Source: Pseudomonas putida S13.1.2 (GTDB lineage: Bacteria > Pseudomonadota > Gammaproteobacteria > Pseudomonadales > Pseudomonadaceae). From it: DNA of 64,000 nucleotides. Where the stretch lies: assembly GCF_000498395.2 (NCBI RefSeq), contig NZ_CP010979.1:5056501-5120500 (forward strand), given 5' to 3'. Under the pieces are notes generated by a model. It was not told the DNA's origin and made no database searches. It worked only from the letters and a program-made list of their open reading frames with translations. Made by a program: the position numbers and the translations under genes. The first letter of the stretch is position 1. Each line of letters begins with the position of its first letter. This document shows positions 37,553 through 47,600 of the stretch, one piece after another.

Positions 37553-37557
37553 TCGGA

Positions 37558-37764
37558 TCAGCAGCTTTCGTGGCCGGCATGCTTGCTCGACTGGGCGGCG
37601 ACTGGCGCCTGCTCTTTCTTCTCCTGCGCAACCTGGTAGGCCTGCATGGAGCTTTGGCGAGCCGCTTCCATCCGCGCAAAGGTCCGGTCCGCGCCGCCCT
37701 CTGCCAGGGCGATGCCTGCCATACCGAAGGTAACGACCATCACAATTGCTTTGACCATGTTCAT
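37558..37764 (-). CDS. Small PtrA N-terminal-type periplasmic protein
   Basis: The 68-residue product has a signal peptide (IVMVVTFGMAGIALA) followed by EGGADRTFARMEAARQSSMQAY. This matches the PtrA N-terminal domain of copper-inducible small proteins in Pseudomonas. It ends HAGHESC, a likely metal ligand set. It lies between copA and copRS and reads away from copRS. Confidence 0.75.
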   Translation of the reverse strand: MNMVKAIVMVVTFGMAGIALAEGGADRTFARMEAARQSSMQAYQVAQEKKEQAPVAAQSSKHAGHESC

Positions 37765-37929
37765 CTGGAGATCCTCAGTGGGTTCTGCGCCTCATGGCGT
37801 CAGGTACAGGGTCAAGTTAGCCTCGCGGTGCTGTCAGAAAACTGATCTCGACATTACTTTTCCGTCAGCTTCTGGTTGGGCGTCTTTTTTCCTGCAAACT
37901 GGAGATGCACCCCGCGTGGATGAGAGCAG

Positions 37930-38607
37930 ATGAAATTACTCGTAGCCGAAGATGAGCCGAAAACCGGCGTCTACCTCCAGCAAGGCCTAACAGAAGCTGG
38001 CTTCACCGTTGACCGGGTGATGACAGGCACTGACGCCCTGCAACAGGCGCAGAGCGAAGCGTATGACTTGCTGATCCTCGACGTGATGATGCCGGGGCTC
38101 GATGGCTGGGAGGTCCTGCGGAAGATCCGTGCAGCGGGTAAGGATGTACCGGTCCTTTTCTTGACTGCCCGTGATGGCGTAGACGATCGCGTGAAAGGTT
38201 TGGAGCTGGGCGCTGATGATTACCTGGTGAAGCCCTTTGCGTTCTCGGAGCTGCTGGCTCGGGTTCGCACGTTGCTGCGCAGAGGCAACGGTGGTTCTGC
38301 TCAAACCACCATGAAGATGGCAGACCTTGAGGTAGACCTGCTCAAGCGTCGAGCTACGCGAAACGGCAAGCGGATCGACCTTACTGCCAAGGAGTTTTCC
38401 CTGTTGGAGCTACTCATGCGCCGACGCGGCGAGGTCCTCCCCAAGTCGCTGATCGCGTCTCAGGTCTGGGACATGAATTTCGACAGTGACACCAACGTGA
38501 TCGAGGTCGCGATTCGCCGATTGCGGGCCAAAATCGATGACGACTTCGCGCCAAAGCTCATCCATACCGCCCGAGGCATGGGCTACATGATGGATGTGCC
38601 CGAGTGA
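37930..38607 (+). CDS. copR: Heavy-metal response regulator CopR (OmpR family)
   Basis: The 225-residue protein has a receiver domain with the phosphoacceptor aspartate in LLILDVMMPGLDG (about residue 51). The DNA-binding winged helix carries TAKEFSLLELLMRRRGEVL and GYMMDVPE at the end. It activates copper genes when phosphorylated by CopS. Its stop overlaps the copS start. A poorly matching box lies upstream at about 37,852, so self-regulation is possible. Confidence 0.93.
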   Translation: MKLLVAEDEPKTGVYLQQGLTEAGFTVDRVMTGTDALQQAQSEAYDLLILDVMMPGLDGWEVLRKIRAAGKDVPVLFLTARDGVDDRVKGLELGADDYLVKPFAFSELLARVRTLLRRGNGGSAQTTMKMADLEVDLLKRRATRNGKRIDLTAKEFSLLELLMRRRGEVLPKSLIASQVWDMNFDSDTNVIEVAIRRLRAKIDDDFAPKLIHTARGMGYMMDVPE

Positions 38608-39983
38608 TGCGCCCGCAATCATCGCTCGTCAAGCGACTGACCCTGATGTTCATGTTCGCGGTGACTGCTGTCCTGGTCGTTGCCGGCGTGGCTTTCTACG
38701 GGCTCAGTCAGCACCATTTCCGGATGCTGGATGAGCAGGCGCTTTCCGAAAAGCTGGAGTCAACGCGTCATATCCTGTCCATCTCAGCAGCGCGAGGCGG
38801 GCTCGACGATCAGGAGCAGCAGCTGCGGGCATTGCTCGGCGCACATCAGGATCTGTCGGCGAAAATCACCAAGGTTGACGGAACGGTCCTTTTTTCAGAC
38901 TCCAAAGCCTCTCAAATTCCTCAACAGTTCGAGCAGGCGCACAGGGGCGCCGTTTGGGAATGGCAAGATGAAGCGCAGAACTTCCGCGGTATCACCGCCC
39001 AGTTGACCATCGCGGGCGAGCCTGAGCCGGTGACGGCCGTGCTGATGCTCGATGTCACCACTCACGCCCATTTCTTTGTCACCCTGCAATGGTGGTTCGG
39101 CATCGGCTTGGTGATCAGCGCGATTGTGAGCGCCGGCTTGGGTTGGGTCGTGGCCAAGAGTGGGCTTCGGCCTGTTGGGCAAATCACCAAAGTAGCCACC
39201 GGGATGTCGGCAAGATCGCTCCGCGAGCGCATACCCCTGGAGCCCGTGCCGCTAGAGCTTCAGGAGCTCATCCTGTCTTTCAACGGGATGCTGGGACGGT
39301 TGGAGGATGCATTCGTTCGGTTGTCCAACTTCTCTGCCGATATCGCTCACGAGTTGAGAACGCCGGTCAGTAACCTACTGACCCATACCGAAGTGGTGCT
39401 CACCAAGAAGCGTGACCTGGATGCCTATGAGGAAAACCTCTATTCGAACCTGGAAGACCTCAAGCGCATGTCGCGCATGATCGACGACATGCTGTTCCTC
39501 GCCAAGGCGGATAACGGTCTGATCGTGCCCGAGCAGATCGATGTGGAACTCTCCGAGCTCGTATCCAAGCTGTTCGAGTACTACCAGTTCCTGGCTGAGG
39601 ACCGGGGTGTTCAGCTGACCCTCCAAGGTCATGGCAAGGTTCGTGGCGATCGCTTGATGATTGACCGAGCGCTTTCCAACCTTTTATCGAACGCGTTGCG
39701 CTACACCCCGGAAGCCAACGAGATATCGGTGCAGATCGAGCAGACACATGAAAGCGTGATGCTTACCGTGCGTAACACCGGGGTAACCATCGATCCCCAG
39801 CACATTGGCAAGATCTTCGACCGGTTCTTTCGAGCCGATCCAGCCAGGCGGGAGGGAAGCCCTGCCAATGCTGGGCTGGGCCTTGCGATAACACGCTCTA
39901 TCGTTGAAGCCCATAAGGGCCGGGTATGGTGTAGCTCCGTCAATGGCGTAACTGAATTCCACGTCTGTTTCCCACGTAATTAG
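38607..39983 (+). CDS. copS: Copper sensor histidine kinase CopS
   Basis: The 458-residue protein has two membrane helices (about 15-35 and 160-185) bounding a periplasmic sensor loop. A HAMP segment precedes the H-box FSADIAHELRTPVSNLLTHTE, and the ATP-binding N and G boxes follow (NLLSNALRYTP; GLGLAITRSIVEAHKG). It senses periplasmic copper or silver and signals to CopR. A GTG one codon upstream is an alternative start. Confidence 0.92.
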   Translation: MRPQSSLVKRLTLMFMFAVTAVLVVAGVAFYGLSQHHFRMLDEQALSEKLESTRHILSISAARGGLDDQEQQLRALLGAHQDLSAKITKVDGTVLFSDSKASQIPQQFEQAHRGAVWEWQDEAQNFRGITAQLTIAGEPEPVTAVLMLDVTTHAHFFVTLQWWFGIGLVISAIVSAGLGWVVAKSGLRPVGQITKVATGMSARSLRERIPLEPVPLELQELILSFNGMLGRLEDAFVRLSNFSADIAHELRTPVSNLLTHTEVVLTKKRDLDAYEENLYSNLEDLKRMSRMIDDMLFLAKADNGLIVPEQIDVELSELVSKLFEYYQFLAEDRGVQLTLQGHGKVRGDRLMIDRALSNLLSNALRYTPEANEISVQIEQTHESVMLTVRNTGVTIDPQHIGKIFDRFFRADPARREGSPANAGLGLAITRSIVEAHKGRVWCSSVNGVTEFHVCFPRN

Positions 39984-40083
39984 GAAGCTTCTCAGCCACC
40001 ATTGCTTACTCGCAGCTACTCGGGTGAGCTAAGTGCGCCGTTGCTTTTGAGTAGCCGGAGCGTCACTATCACGTTCCACATAG

Positions 40084-40100
40084 GTTAGGGGGGTATAGTA
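40084..40100. promoter_or_regulatory. RcnR/CsoR-type operator at the dmeR start
   Basis: TTAGGGGGGTATAGTA is a G-tract flanked by TA-rich arms, the operator type of RcnR/DmeR-family repressors. It ends at the dmeR start codon, so binding would block initiation. Confidence 0.65.
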
Positions 40101-40375
40101 TGGCGCACACTAAGGCGGCGAAGGATGAACTGCTCAAGCGCGTGAAGCGTATCGCTGGTCAGGTCCAAGCAATCGAACGTGCGTTGGATGGCGAAGCCGA
40201 TTGCGCAAAGACACTGCATTTGGTTGCCGCAACCCGTGGGGCGATAAACGGGCTGCTTGACGAAATCATTGAGGACCATGCTCGGGAACATGTAGCGAAG
40301 CCCGGCCTGACTGACCAGGAACGAGCACAGGGTCTTGAAGAGCTTCTTGAAGCAATACGCCGATATTCGAAGTGA
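40100..40375 (+). CDS. dmeR: Metal-sensing repressor, RcnR/CsoR family (DmeR-like)
   Basis: The 91-residue all-helical protein begins MAHTKAAKDELLKRVKRIAGQ, with the N-terminal histidine of the Ni/Co-sensing RcnR branch. A cysteine in GEADCAKTLHLVAA and histidines in EDHAREH complete the typical ligand set. It lies 7 bases before the dmeF gene and behind a G-tract operator, so it represses its own exporter until cobalt or nickel binds. Confidence 0.88.
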   Translation: MAHTKAAKDELLKRVKRIAGQVQAIERALDGEADCAKTLHLVAATRGAINGLLDEIIEDHAREHVAKPGLTDQERAQGLEELLEAIRRYSK

Positions 40376-40382
40376 GAAACGC

Positions 40383-41321
40383 ATGAGCACCACATACGTA
40401 CACAGCCATAACTTTCTTGGTGTTGCTCACGACGACAATGCCAAGCGCACCTTGTGGGTAGTCCTGCTTACTGTCGTCATGATGGTAGCTGAGATCGCCG
40501 CTGGACATATCACAGGCTCAATGGCGCTGTTGGCAGATGGTTTCCATATGGCAACGCACGCAGGAGCATTAGGAATTGCAGCAGCGGCGTACGCCTATGC
40601 CCGAAAGCATTCTGAGAGTTCCTTCTACAGTTTTGGTACAGGCAAAGTAGGTGATCTTGGAGGCTTCGCATCGGCATTGATTCTTGGTTTGATCTCGTTA
40701 GGCATCGGTATCGAATCGGTACTGCGTCTTTTTGAGCCGACCCAGGTGCAGTTTGGAACGGCGACTATGATCGCTATCAGCGGTCTGATTGTGAATGTCG
40801 TCAGTGCTTTGCTTCTGGCTGGTGGGAGTCATCATCACGATCATGGACACGGCCACTCGCATAGTCATTCGCATGGGCCTCACGGCCACAGGCATGGCGA
40901 AGACAACAATCTGCGTTCAGCGTACGTTCACGTCCTTGCTGACGCAGTGACATCAGTCCTTGCAATCGTCGCGCTGCTCGCAGGCAAGTTTCTTGGCTGG
41001 GTGTGGCTTGATCCGGTTATGGGGCTCGTGGGCGCTGTCGTGATAGCACGATGGGCGTGGTCCCTCATGAAAGACACGGCCTCTGTACTGCTTGATAAAA
41101 CGGACGACCACGTTGCTGAGGAAATTCGGGAATTACTTAATCATTCCGGCAAGCTACAGATCACAGACCTTCATGTGTGGAGGGTGGGGCCTGACGCCCG
41201 AGCGGCAATTGTCAGCGTGACTGGCTCGTTAGATTTCACAGCCGACGATATTCGTGCCGCACTGACGCCGATACATGAAGTGGTCCACCTCACGGTGGAA
41301 TATAGGGCTGCGGCGAGTTAG
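40383..41321 (+). CDS. dmeF: Cation-diffusion facilitator DmeF (Co/Ni efflux)
   Basis: The 312-residue protein has the CDF fold: six membrane helices, with metal-site HMATHAG and DAVTSV motifs on helices II and V. A His-rich cytoplasmic loop (HHHDHGHGHSHSHSHG, about 144-165) is present. The N-terminus (HSHNFLGVAHDDNAKRT) is typical of DmeF. It exports Co(II) or Ni(II) using the proton gradient. Confidence 0.9.
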   Translation: MSTTYVHSHNFLGVAHDDNAKRTLWVVLLTVVMMVAEIAAGHITGSMALLADGFHMATHAGALGIAAAAYAYARKHSESSFYSFGTGKVGDLGGFASALILGLISLGIGIESVLRLFEPTQVQFGTATMIAISGLIVNVVSALLLAGGSHHHDHGHGHSHSHSHGPHGHRHGEDNNLRSAYVHVLADAVTSVLAIVALLAGKFLGWVWLDPVMGLVGAVVIARWAWSLMKDTASVLLDKTDDHVAEEIRELLNHSGKLQITDLHVWRVGPDARAAIVSVTGSLDFTADDIRAALTPIHEVVHLTVEYRAAAS

Positions 41322-41463
41322 GGCGTTTGTTGTTGGCGAAGCTGTACGGCGTCATCGCTCATCCAACACAAGCATAAGCGCCGCCACTAGCTCAAAACGA
41401 CTGGTTAGTGCAGCCCCGACCCCTTAATGCTGAATTCATCCCGGTAACCTATACTCGCCCATC

Positions 41464-41811
41464 ATGAAACGGTTCATTCGACTGCTAACCATCCTGATGC
41501 TTATCGTAGCGCTTCCGCTTAACGGGATGGCGGGCATCGATTCGGCGACTGAACCTTGCCCAATGCAGGCCATGGGCATGGAAATGATGGCGGGTATGGA
41601 CCATGACTGCTGCCAGGACCAAGACCTGGGTAAGACTGGCGATCATGCCAAATCCTGCAAGGTCGGCCAGGAGTGCAGGACTGCCAGTACCGTACAGCTC
41701 AGCTTCCTGACGCCTGGGCTGACTTTCGCCAAGCCACGACCTGCCGATACCTACGCGGTAGGCATAGCGACAGGCTCTCCCCCCGATCCATGGCGGCCTC
41801 CCCGCGTCTGA
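41464..41811 (+). CDS. Small Met/Cys/His-rich exported protein before cusC
   Basis: The 115-residue product has a signal peptide (LLTILMLIVALPLNGMAG), then PCPMQAMGMEMMAGMDHDCCQD and further cysteines. No family is recognised. Position 85 bases before the efflux operon and its ligand content point to periplasmic copper handling. Confidence 0.7.
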   Translation: MKRFIRLLTILMLIVALPLNGMAGIDSATEPCPMQAMGMEMMAGMDHDCCQDQDLGKTGDHAKSCKVGQECRTASTVQLSFLTPGLTFAKPRPADTYAVGIATGSPPDPWRPPRV

Positions 41812-41896
41812 TTCCCTCTTAATTTCACACCGTCGTTCCGCCTAGCAGCGGGGCGATGGCACGCGCCTGGGCGCTGATCTTTCGAGGAATCATTTG

Positions 41897-43147
41897 ATGA
41901 CTCCCCAACGTTTTCAGGGACGGATAAGCACGGCCGTCCTGTTCATACTGCTGCCGGCTGTCTCGGCTCAGGCTGCAACGCTGTCGCTGGATGAAGCGCT
42001 GCAACTGGCTGAACGCAACGCTCCCTCTCTACAGGCCCGCCAGGAGCAGGCATCAGCTGCGCGCAGCGCGGTCATTCCAGCGGGCGAGCTACCCGATCCG
42101 CGCCTGAATCTTGGGGTACAAAACCTGCCGGTTGAAGGCGCCGATCGCTGGAGCATGAACAGAGACTTCATGACCATGCAGGTGGTTGGCCTGTCCCAAG
42201 AAGTACCGAACCGGGACAAACGCAAAGCACGTGTAGAGACAGCGCAGGCCATGGTCGATCGAGCCGATGCCGAGGCGATCTTCGAACGCTTGAAGGTTAG
42301 GGCGGCAACCGCACAGGCTTGGGTTACTGCGTACACCGTGCAGCGAAAGCTTGAACAGTTCGACGCCTTCTACAAAGAAAACCAGCTGCTGGCTTCCACG
42401 GTGCGGGCCCGCCTGGCCGGAGGCGCAGGCTCCACCGCCGATACGCTGGCTCCCAAGCAAGAAGCCGCGCAGCTGGACGAGCAGAAAGACGTTTTGTTGA
42501 GTCAGGCAGCCCAAGCGCGAGCCGCGCTGAAGCGCTGGATTGGGCAGGACGCCGAAGTAGGCGCGCCGACCTTCCCTGTCTGGCCTGTAGACGCAGCTGA
42601 ATATTTGCACTCCGTCCATGCCCATCCGGAGCTCAATACCTACAACGCCATGACACGCGAGGCTCAGGCCCAGGTACACCAGGCTCAGGCGGAAAAGAAA
42701 TCGGATTGGTCCTGGGGAGTGGATTATCAGCGCCGTGGCCCGGACTTCAGCAACATGGTCAGTCTGCAAGTCAGCTTCCAGTTGCCGTTGTTCACCAGCT
42801 CACGGCAAGACCCGATGATTGCGGCACGACGCGCACAAGTTCGCCAATTGGAAGATGAGCAGGACGCTGCCCTGCGCGAGCATCAAGCCCAGCTTGAAAC
42901 AGACCTTGCCGAGTACCAACGCTTGCAACGGGCAGTGCGGCGCAGTCGCGAAACACTTTTGCCCCTGGCCGAGGACCGGGTACGCCTCGCTCTGGCGGAC
43001 TACCGCGCCGGTAAGTCGCCGTTGAGTGAAGTGCTGTCGGCACGCCGGCAGCGTGTGGAGGCACTGCTACAGGATGTGGACCTGCAAGGACAGTTGGCGG
43101 CAACAGCAGCGCGTCTGCATTTCGTTTATGGAGAGGTGCTGGCATGA
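41897..43147 (+). CDS. cusC: TolC-family outer-membrane efflux factor CusC-like
   Basis: The 416-residue protein has a signal peptide (FILLPAVSAQA) and two copies of the outer-membrane efflux repeat (SLDEALQLAERNAPSLQARQEQ; later LPLAEDRVRLALADYRAGK). It forms the outer-membrane channel of the tripartite pump. ATG at 41,897 is preferred to a TTG one codon upstream. It overlaps cusB by ATGA. Confidence 0.88.
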   Translation: MTPQRFQGRISTAVLFILLPAVSAQAATLSLDEALQLAERNAPSLQARQEQASAARSAVIPAGELPDPRLNLGVQNLPVEGADRWSMNRDFMTMQVVGLSQEVPNRDKRKARVETAQAMVDRADAEAIFERLKVRAATAQAWVTAYTVQRKLEQFDAFYKENQLLASTVRARLAGGAGSTADTLAPKQEAAQLDEQKDVLLSQAAQARAALKRWIGQDAEVGAPTFPVWPVDAAEYLHSVHAHPELNTYNAMTREAQAQVHQAQAEKKSDWSWGVDYQRRGPDFSNMVSLQVSFQLPLFTSSRQDPMIAARRAQVRQLEDEQDAALREHQAQLETDLAEYQRLQRAVRRSRETLLPLAEDRVRLALADYRAGKSPLSEVLSARRQRVEALLQDVDLQGQLAATAARLHFVYGEVLA

Positions 43148-44607
43148 GGAATAGGTCGATTGGTTTGCTCGTGGCTCCTGCCCTTGCTATTGGGATAGGC
43201 GCTGGCTTCTGGCTAGGTGGGAGAGGTGCGTATTCGCCATCGCAGCCAGTAGGTGAGGAAAAAAAAACGCTGTACTGGTACGACCCGATGTATCCCCAGC
43301 AGCACTTCCCGGCGCCCGGAAAATCGCCGTTCATGGACATGCCGCTCGTGCCCAAGTATTCGGATGACACGGCTGGCGAGGAGCAGCCTGCGGTTCAGGT
43401 CTCGACTGGGCTCCAGCAAAACCTTGGGATTCGATTGGCAACGGTGACGGCTGGGCGACTAGAACGGACCCTGAGTGTGAGCGGCGTTCTGACGTTCGAC
43501 GAACGCGACTTCAGCGTGTTGCAGGCCAGAACTGGCGGTTACGTCGAACGCGTCTATGGCCGAGCGACGGGGGACATCGTTGCCAAAGGCGCTCCACTAG
43601 CCGATGTGCTGACCCCGGAGTGGGCTGGTTTGCAGGAGGAATACCTGGCGTTGAGGCATGCCGGCGACGCGCAACTGACGGCGGCGGCACGACAGCGGCT
43701 CGTGCTCGCCGGCATGCCGGCCGACCTGATCAACCGGGTCGCGAGCACTGGGAAGGTGCAGCTCTCGGTCACCCTCTCCGCACCCACTGCCGGTGTAATT
43801 CAGGCTCTCGATTTGCGACCCGGCATGACGCTGACGCCGGGGCTTACCTTGGCAAGGATCAATGGAGTGGCCAACGTCTGGCTGGAAGCGGCTGTGCCGG
43901 AAGCCCAGGCTCAAGGCCTTCGCGAAGGCCAGCCTGTGCAGGCGCAATTGCCAGCGTTCCCAGGCGATCCCGTACCGGGCAAGTTGACCGCGTTGCTCGC
44001 CGATGCCGATTTGCAGAGCCGCACGTTGCGCCTGCGTATTGAGTTGCCCAACCGAGATAGGCGGCTTCGTCCTGGGATGACCGCTCAAGTGGCTCTCCAT
44101 CCCGGCGAGTCTGCCGAGCAAAGCCTCTTGGTGCCTGCCGAGGCGGTCATCCGCACCGGCAAGCGAGACCTGGTGATGCTGGCTGAAGACGGTGGTCGCT
44201 TCCGGCCGGTGGAAGTCGTGTTGGGCCAGGAGAGCAAAGGCCAAGTTGCGGTGTTGCAGGGTCTTCAGGCAGGACAGCGCATCGTCGCGTCCGGGCAATT
44301 CCTGTTGGACTCCGACGCTAATTTGAAAGGCATCGAGGCGGCGACGGTGCAGGATAGTCAGCCTAATGCGGGGCCAGCCCTGCATGAAGCGGATGGCCGT
44401 GTCGTGCAGATAGACGGCACCCAGCTCACCGTTGCCCACGGTCCTTTCATCACCCTGGGCATGCCAGGGATGACCATGACCTTCCCTGTGGCTGAGCAGT
44501 CTCTCCTTGATGGCCTCAAGATCGGTGCGCAGATTCGCTTTGGCATACGCGAACGCGACGAGGGCATGGTCGTTGAGCAGATCAAAGTGTTGGAGGGCCA
44601 ACCATGA
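43144..44607 (+). CDS. cusB: CusB-like membrane fusion protein with a C-terminal CusF domain
   Basis: The 487-residue periplasmic adaptor joins CusA and CusC. After an N-terminal anchor it has the heavy-metal-binding segment YWYDPMYPQQHFPAPGKSPF, with MDMPLVPKY following. Barrel-sandwich and beta domains are next. Residues about 415-487 (GRVVQIDGTQLTVAHGP, GMPGMTMTFP) form a CusF-type metallochaperone domain. The operon thus encodes two CusF modules, this one and the free protein. Confidence 0.9.
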   Translation: MRNRSIGLLVAPALAIGIGAGFWLGGRGAYSPSQPVGEEKKTLYWYDPMYPQQHFPAPGKSPFMDMPLVPKYSDDTAGEEQPAVQVSTGLQQNLGIRLATVTAGRLERTLSVSGVLTFDERDFSVLQARTGGYVERVYGRATGDIVAKGAPLADVLTPEWAGLQEEYLALRHAGDAQLTAAARQRLVLAGMPADLINRVASTGKVQLSVTLSAPTAGVIQALDLRPGMTLTPGLTLARINGVANVWLEAAVPEAQAQGLREGQPVQAQLPAFPGDPVPGKLTALLADADLQSRTLRLRIELPNRDRRLRPGMTAQVALHPGESAEQSLLVPAEAVIRTGKRDLVMLAEDGGRFRPVEVVLGQESKGQVAVLQGLQAGQRIVASGQFLLDSDANLKGIEAATVQDSQPNAGPALHEADGRVVQIDGTQLTVAHGPFITLGMPGMTMTFPVAEQSLLDGLKIGAQIRFGIRERDEGMVVEQIKVLEGQP

Positions 44608-47600
44608 TTGCCAAACTGATCCGCTGGTCGGTAGGCAACCGTGTGCTGGTGCTCCTCGCCACGCTGTTTCTGGTGGCATGGGGCTTCGTCTCGGTGCGTA
44701 GCCTGCCAATCGACGCCTTGCCCGACCTGTCGGACGTGCAGGTGATCATCCGCACGTCCTACCCAGGCCAGGCTCCCCAGATCGTTGAGAATCAGGTGAC
44801 CTATCCGCTGACCACAACCATGCTCTCGGTTCCGGGGGCCAAAACGGTACGCGGTTTCTCCGCCTTCGGTGACAGCTTCGTCTACGTGCTGTTCGAGGAC
44901 GGCACCGATCTGTATTGGGCGCGCTCACGGGTGCTTGAGTACCTGAGCCAGGCGCAATCGCGATTACCTGCGGCAGCCAAGCCGGTACTGGGCCCGGACG
45001 CCACCGGAGTGGGCTGGATTTATCAGTATGCGTTGGTCGATCGCAACGGCGGCCATGACCTGTCGCAACTGCGCAGCCTGCAGGACTGGTTCCTGCGCTA
45101 TGAGCTCAAGACGCTGCCGGATGTCGCTGAGGTGGCCACCATCGGCGGTATGGTCAAGCAGTATCAGGTCGTGCTCGATCCGCTGCGCATGGCCAGCCTC
45201 GGTATCACCCAGGCTGAGGTGGTGGAGGCTATAGGCAAGGCCAACCAGGAGACCGGTGGCGGTGTACTGGAGCAAGGCGAAGCGGAATTCATGGTACGTG
45301 CGGCCGGCTACCTGCGATCGCTGGATGATTTCAGAGCGATACCCCTGCGACTGGCTACCAAGGGCGTGCCGGTGACATTAGGCGACGTCGCTACGGTGCA
45401 GATAGGTCCGGAAGCCCGCAGAGGCATAGGCGAACTGGACGGCCTCGGCGAAGCCGTAGGAGGTGTGGTGATCCTGCGCAGCGGGAAGAATGCTCGGGAG
45501 GCCATCGCGCACGTCAAGGCTAAGCTCGAAACCCTGAAGAAAGCCCTGCCAGCCGGGGTGGAACTTGTCACCGTCTACGACCGCAGCCAGTTGATCGACC
45601 GTGCCGTGGAGAACCTCAGTCACAAGCTGATCGAGGAGTTCGTGGTAGTGGCGTTGGTATGCGCAGCCTTTCTCTGGCACCTGCGCTCGTCATTGGTGGC
45701 TATCGTTTCGCTGCCCGTGGGAATCCTGATAGCGCTGATCGTCATGCGTCATCAGGGCATCAACGCCAACATCATGTCCCTTGGCGGAATCGCTATTGCC
45801 ATCGGTGCAATGGTGGACGCTGCCGTGGTCATGATCGAGAACGCCCACAAACGTGTTGAGGCCTGGCATATCCGGCATCCTGGTCAACCTTTGCGGGGAG
45901 AAGCGCATTGGAGGGTAATGACGGAGGCGGCCGTCGAGGTAGGGCCGGCACTGTTCTTCAGCCTCATGATCATCACGCTTTCGTTCATCCCGGTGTTCAC
46001 GCTGCAAGCCCAGGAAGGGCGCCTCTTTGCACCCCTGGCCTTTACCAAGACCTACGCAATGGCAGCGGCGGCTGCGCTATCGGTGACCCTGATTCCGGTG
46101 CTGATGGGGTACTGGATCAGAGGGCCACTGCCTGCGGAACAGCGCAACCCGCTCAACCGGGGCCTCATCCGGCTGTACCGTCCGGCATTGGAGGTCGTCC
46201 TGCGCCGGCCTCTGGTTACCCTCGCTGGAGCATTGCTCATCCTGCTCAGCAGTCTGTGGCCTTTGGATCATCTCGGGGGCGAGTTCCTTCCTCCGCTCGA
46301 TGAAGGTGATCTGCTCTACATGCCTTCAGCCTTGCCTGGACTCTCGGCGCAGAAAGCTTCAGAGCTGTTGCAGCGAACGGATCGTCTGATTCGAACCGTT
46401 CCCGAAGTGGCCACTGTCTTTGGTAAAGCCGGCCGCGCCGAGTCAGCTACCGACCCGGCACCGCTGGAGATGTTCGAGACCACCGTTCGGCTCAAGCCCA
46501 AGAGTGAATGGCGTCCAGGAATGACCACGGAGAAGCTCATCGAGGAGCTTGATCGCACTGTGCGTGTGCCTGGGCTGACCAACATCTGGATCCCGCCCAT
46601 CCGCAACCGCATCGATATGCTGGCCACCGGCATCAAGAGCCCGATCGGCGTGAAGGTTGCTGGCAGCGACCTGGACCAGATAGACCGGGCTACCCTCGCT
46701 GTGGAGCGGGCAGCGAAAAAGGTGCCTGGAGTGACTTCGGCGCTGGCAGAGCGTTTGACTGGCGGACGCTACATTGATCTGGATATCGACCGCCATGCCG
46801 CAGCTCGTTACGGTCTGAACATCGCCGACGTACAGGCCATTGTCGCCGGCGCCATTGGTGGCGAAACCATTGGGGAAACGGTTGAAGGCTTGGCCCGCTA
46901 TCCCATCAGCGTGCGCTATCCACGCGAATGGCGTGATTCCGTAGAGGCGCTGCGTCAACTGCCGATCTACACCTCGCAGGGCGGCCAGCTGACCCTTGGC
47001 AGCGTGGCCCGCATACGTATTGCTGATGGCCCGCCCATGCTCAAGAGCGAGAATGCTCGTCCCTCGGGCTGGGTGTACATCGATGTGCGCGGCCGGGACC
47101 TCTCGTCTGTTGTGGCAGACCTGCGTCAGGCGATCGACAGCGAGGTAAAGCTCGATCCAGGCATGAGCTTGAGCTACTCCGGCCAGTTCGAATACCTGGA
47201 GCGGGCGAACGCCCGTCTGGCCTGGGCGGTGCCAGCGACGCTGGCCATCATCTTCGTGCTGCTCTACCTGACCTTTGGCCGCCTCGGTGAGGCGTTGCTC
47301 ATCATGGGCACGCTACCGTTCGCGTTAACTGGGGGCGTTTGGCTGCTCTATCTGCTGGGCTACAACCTGTCGGTGGCCACAGGCGTTGGTTTCATTGCCC
47401 TAGCCGGCGTAGCGGCGGAGTTTGGGGTGATCATGCTCATCTACCTGAATAACGCTTGGGCTGAGCGTCAAGCCAAAGGCGAAACCACACGAGCAGCGCT
47501 GCTCGACGCGATCCGTGAGGGCGCGGTGCAACGCATCAGGCCCAAGGCAATGACTGTGGCAGTCATCGTTGCAGGCCTGCTGCCCATCCTCTGGAGCAGC

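Noticed and set aside
37852..37869. A fourth CopR box before copR
   Set aside because: Only ATTAC and part of the second half site match; too weak to call.
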